Shown: one piece after another, positions 60,956-64,000 of the stretch
Layout of the letters: each line of letters starts with the position of its first letter
How positions within the stretch are numbered: position 1 is the first letter of the stretch
DNA from: Lepidostoma basale
Lineage: Eukaryota; Arthropoda; Insecta; Trichoptera; Lepidostomatidae
Reading direction: 5' to 3'
NCBI GenBank assembly: GCA_022606425.2
Contig: JAHDVF020001018.1
Coordinates: 1,798,001 to 1,862,000 of the forward strand
Length of the DNA: 64,000 nucleotides
The notes under the pieces: generated by a model
Told to the model about the DNA's origin: nothing
Databases searched by the model: none
What the model saw: the letters and a program-made list of their open reading frames with translations, nothing else
Made by a program: the position numbers and the translations under genes

Positions 60956-61305
60956 GGTAAGATCACTTTAATGTATACAATTTTGAGATAACTCTTTGAA
61001 TTTCTTTCCTTGTCTTGTCAGAATATGGTTGTCTTTTACACATATCTGAATCTGTGTAAGTCATTAAGGGCTGTGAGTAGGGGATAAGGTATGTAAGGCG
61101 TATGTCCATGTACAAACTAGTGGACATAGCTAATAAGAGTATTATTCTCCTAGAACTTATATATTTTGTAATATTTTCGTAAATGGAAAATAAATTTGTA
61201 CTCGAATTCGAAGGAGAATACCGTAATTTCTTCTTCTTCTCCAGTTGACTTGTTAAGCCTCCCCGATGTTGACTATCAATAATAATAATAATGATAATAA
61301 TAAGG
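60956..61305. other. No gene; short AAT-repeat at 61278-61303
   Basis: AATAATAATAATGATAATAA microsatellite. The TTCTTCTTCTTCT at 61229-61241 may be a LINE tail without a recognised body. Confidence 0.45.
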
Positions 61306-61505
61306 AACACAGAAGGGTTCCCACCATATACCCGAGGCTGTTATGGAGCGCAACGGCACCCTTTCGTCAGTCTCGCTTGTACACTTTCTAGGCTTGTCCC
61401 CGTCCATCCGGGACATACATTTAATTTACGCAAACACAATGGGATACCAGGCCACATTTATTCTACTTTGTATTTCCTTCTGTGTCCCGCATTTCCACGT
61501 GTAAA
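61306..61505 (+). repeat. Dispersed repeat J, copy 3
   Basis: CAGAAGGGTTCCCACCATAT, then CCCTTTCGTCAGTCTCGCTT, CGTCCATCCGGGACATACAT and GGCCACATTTATTCTACTTT. Matches the J insertion at 33205. Confidence 0.6.
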
Positions 61506-61866
61506 CTTCTATTTATTTAAAAATATAGAAATAATATTGCTAATAACAATCTTGACGTTGATTATCACTTGAAAGTAGGCATCTCTGTTCCTGGCAGTTG
61601 GAAACAACTCCTCAATGTTTTTTGCACCAGTTGAGACCCCCGTATTCTGGAGCCAGGATATTCAGTTGTTCTGGCTCTCAGAGAGAACATTCGTGTTACG
61701 GACCATATCGGTTTAAGCATTGTGAAACATTTTGTAATGTAGATACTTTTTTAACGCCTTCAGCTGATTCATGGAACTAACTTTTAATGTCCATGATTCA
61801 CAACATCATATAGAAGTATAGACCAGACATTTCATTGATAATTATCTGTTGATGCTTCAAATTAAT

Positions 61867-62330
61867 GGTGTTATCACAGAAAACACTTCTCGTCAAATCA
61901 AGGCTGCACGAAAAACTTTTTCTTCTTCCTTATTGTAGACCTATGTGGTCTGTTCTCCAGAGTGTTGCTCCTCCTGTGAGGTAGACTCCCAGCTGTCCTT
62001 CCATTTTTTAAGAGGTCTTCCACGAGGACGAGTCTCATGAGGTTGATTATGCAATGCAATATTGGGGAGTCTGGTGGTGTCCATTCTTTGAACATGACCG
62101 TACCAGTCCTTGTTTCGTTGTCTGCTCCATCTTATAATATCTTCAACCTCACATGTCTCTCTTACTTTGGTGTTCCTCACGCGATCTCTCAGTATCTTGC
62201 CTGCTATCGTCCTCAAAACTTGTTTGGTCCATACTGTGTCTGCCCTTGCTTCGACACCATATGTTATTATTCGTCTTACACATGCTTTATAGATTCTCAT
62301 CTTACTCTTAATGGCACGTCATGCACGAAA
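61867..62330 (-). pseudogene. LINE-E fragment
   Basis: The minus strand (from 62300) encodes MRIYKACVRRIITYGVEARA, TKQVLRTIAGKILRDRVRNT, VEDIIRWSRQRNKDWYGHVQ and RGRPLKKWKDSWESTSQEE, followed by the 3' end near AAGGAAGAAGAAAAAG (61918-61938 on plus). LINE RT C-terminus with one or two breaks. Bases 61867-61995 recur at 62558-62685. Confidence 0.82.
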
Positions 62331-62452
62331 AATGTCTATAAAAAAATATTTATCATCGTTTATACTAATTTTACTATTATGACTAAATACTGAAATTTTG
62401 CAAGTAAAAATAAGAAATCAAACGATTTTACTGAAATCTCTTGATGGAAGTT

Positions 62453-62806
62453 CATTTTAAATAATAATTAAATAAAACGATGTTTTTTAACTACTTCCAC
62501 TTTTGTCTTTATTTAGACAGCGACCGGTTTCGCCAGGCTCGCTGGCATCGACAGACTGGTGTTATCACAAAAAATACTTCTTGTCAAATCAAGGCTGCAC
62601 GAAAAACTTTTTCTTCTTCCTTATTGAGACCTATGTGGTCTGTTCTCCAGAGTGTTGCTCCTCCTGTGAGGTAGACTCTCAGCTGACATCGACAGACCAG
62701 TCTGTCGATGCCAGCGAGCCTGGCGAAACCGGTCGCTGTCTAAATAAAGACAAAAGTGGAAGTAGTTAAAAAACATCGTTTTATTTAATTATTATTTAAA
62801 AATAAG
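62453..62806. repeat. Fold-back, family c, carrying a copy of adjacent DNA
   Basis: Arms of about 105 bp (62453-62557 and 62696-62806) are inverted copies, each with a hammerhead-like unit, AATAAAGACAAAAGTGGAAG and an AAAACATCGTTTTATTTAAT outer part. The centre (62558-62685) is a copy of 61867-61995, LINE-E 3' end plus flank, in the same orientation. Confidence 0.85.
62698..62738 (+). ncRNA. Hammerhead-ribozyme-like motif, family c
   Basis: Helix I CAGU/GCUG (62698-62701 with 62735-62738, first pair G-U). Core CUGUCGA 62702-62708 (positions 6 and 7 altered), extra U, helix II GCCAG/CUGGC (62710-62724), GAAA 62725-62728, ACCGGU then C, predicted cleavage after 62734. The same core change in the copies at 47266 and 50909 shows it was fixed in the family. 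A6 to U probably abolishes normal activity. Confidence 0.52.
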
Positions 62807-63065
62807 AAAGTTGTTTTAGAATTCTTGACATATTTTTGGGTTTCTAATGGGTTAACAACGACCTTAAAACTTTGTTATGTGTTCTATATTTGAATTGCGG
62901 GCATAATATCAGGAACTTCAGGGCTATTTCTGTATCTTACGCAGGTGCGAATGATGCATGCCTAATAATTATGCAGAGAAAGATTTCAACAAATATGATA
63001 ATTTTTGGTACGAAATAAATATTCCAACGCATTAATACAAAAAAAAACAACATATTAAATTAATA

Positions 63066-63495
63066 CTAACTAACTAACTGACCATCACGCCGTCTCCCCG
63101 AAGGGGTAGGCAGAAAGAATGGACTGTCACACTTTTCTTTCCTGACATATTTCTCTCGCTTCCTCAACATTCATACATCGTGTCAAGCACGCGCGTCGAT
63201 TTCTCTGACTCCTCACATAGCCGACATTCAAAATTTGATTTATTTGATCGTGCCACGTTTTCCTCGGTCTTCCTCTATTTCTGGTTCCATTTGCATCGTT
63301 AACATATATTTTTTTACCATTCTTTCTTCACTCATTCTTTCCATATATCCAAACCATCTCAATGATCCCTCCACTGTTTTGTTCATAACACCATGATTAG
63401 CACCGCATTCGCTTCTTATATTTTCATTCGACACTCTATCATACACAGAGTATCCACACATTCGTCTAAGAGATCTCATTTCTACTGCATTAATA
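63066..63495 (-). pseudogene. LINE-A fragment with intact 3' terminus
   Basis: Minus strand: NAVEMRSLRRMCGYSVYDRV, SNENIRSECGANHGVMNKTV, EGSLRWFGYMERMSEERMVK, then (frame change) NRGRPRKTWHDQ, CMNVEEAREICQERKV-like and the terminal block (CCCCGAAGGGGTAGGCAGAA on plus) with tail CTAACTAACTAACTG at 63066-63080. Truncated at NAVE. Confidence 0.88.
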
Positions 63496-63594
63496 ATTAA
63501 TTCACAATCTATAAATATATATAAACACTTACACCACACAATATAGAAAAAACCTTTGTAATTTTTATTTTATTTTTAATCAAATTTCGTTGAT

Positions 63595-63675
63595 AATGCA
63601 TTAGCAAGGCGAAACATGTCTTTACCATTATAAAACTACTAGAAAACATACGTTTTCATTCATATTTAGATCATT
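63595..63675 (+). repeat. Family-6 repeat half
   Basis: TTGATAATGCATTAGCAAGG then CGAAACATGTC, ACTAGAAAACATACGTTTTC and the outer TAGATCATTGCTCAAGAAAG. Confidence 0.7.
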
Positions 63676-63749
63676 GCTCAAGAAAGAATATATTTTTTAA
63701 TAATGCCACACCACAATCGAAGTGCTTCATACGAAAGTAAAAAAATACT

Positions 63750-63975
63750 TATTTATTGTTTCTTGAACAATGAGGTTAAACTCCATATTAAATAATTAAT
63801 ACGAATGAAAACGCCAGTTTTCTAGAAGTTTCATTATATTTTATGGGATTGACATGTTTCGCCATTCTAAAACATTAAAAAACGATGCCTTAGAAGGGCG
63901 AAACATGTCATTCCCATAAAATATAATAAATCTTCTACAAAACTGACGTTTTTATTTGTATAAGTTTTAACAATA
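63750..63975. repeat. Family-6 fold-back
   Basis: GTTTCTTGAACAATGAGGTT, AATTAATACGAATGAAAACG, GATTGACATGTTTCGCCATT, then GATGCCTTAGAAGGGCGAAA and CATGTC with the complementary right arm. The right core (TTGATAA) is deleted. Confidence 0.8.
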
Positions 63976-64000
63976 CATATATTTTCTAATGGAAGCGAAG

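Noticed and set aside
63987..64000. Start of another LINE-A copy at the window edge
   Set aside because: Only about 13 bases (ATGGAAGCGAAG) match the LINE-A YGSEAW region, too short to call.

Overview
The window looks like nuclear DNA of an arthropod, most probably an insect. It is AT-rich and intron/intergenic-like, with no bacterial-type gene packing. The core promoter signal is of arthropod type (Inr plus DPE), and there are tRNA-derived SINEs and a dense, nested set of decayed transposable elements. The species cannot be fixed from the sequence. Family labels (LINE-A, LINE-B and so on) are working names used only here.

Host-gene content is small. An Inr/DPE promoter (TSS about 40750) lies upstream of a first coding exon at 41824-41953 that encodes a signal peptide and stops at a GTAAGA splice donor. 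A CpG-rich segment at about 34600-34947, ending in GTAAGTG, may be an earlier untranslated exon. Most of the rest would then be intergenic DNA and introns of that gene. No rRNA, true tRNA, CRISPR or microbial operon was seen.

Mobile DNA by region. 1-12 kb: a zinc-finger tail of a cut-and-paste transposase, an internally deleted mariner with TIRs and TA duplication (2434-3203), several LINE 3' ends, a SINE, and a RAG1/Transib-like element (9421-11582) inserted in a LINE with a 5-bp duplication. 12-28 kb: nested LINE-A copies, two SINE families, an L2/CR1-type LINE end and a TTAA-flanked MITE. 28-46 kb: a hAT-type element with an 8-bp duplication (28238-28874), many fold-back repeats, then the host exon. 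46-64 kb: more LINE 3' ends, a near-complete mariner with perfect 28-bp TIRs (53670-54947), and a hAT MITE nested in a fold-back (58538-58778).

The most striking theme is that several sequence-unrelated fold-back repeat families carry the same layout: a CUGAUGA-like heptamer, one extra nucleotide, a G/C-rich hairpin, GAAA, and a short self-complementary block usually ending in UC. This is the order of a type-I hammerhead ribozyme (helix I, core, helix II, GAAA, helix III, cleavage site). In four places helix I can also be paired by eye. Hammerheads of this kind are known from Penelope-like elements and retrozymes, so these repeats are probably their degraded, often tail-to-tail derivatives. 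Cleavage activity is inferred, not shown.

The LINE fragments are nearly all 5'-truncated and retain the C-terminal end of the reverse-transcriptase ORF. LINE-A ends in TTAG repeats and seems to have been parasitised by a short non-autonomous element that shares only its last ~50 bp.
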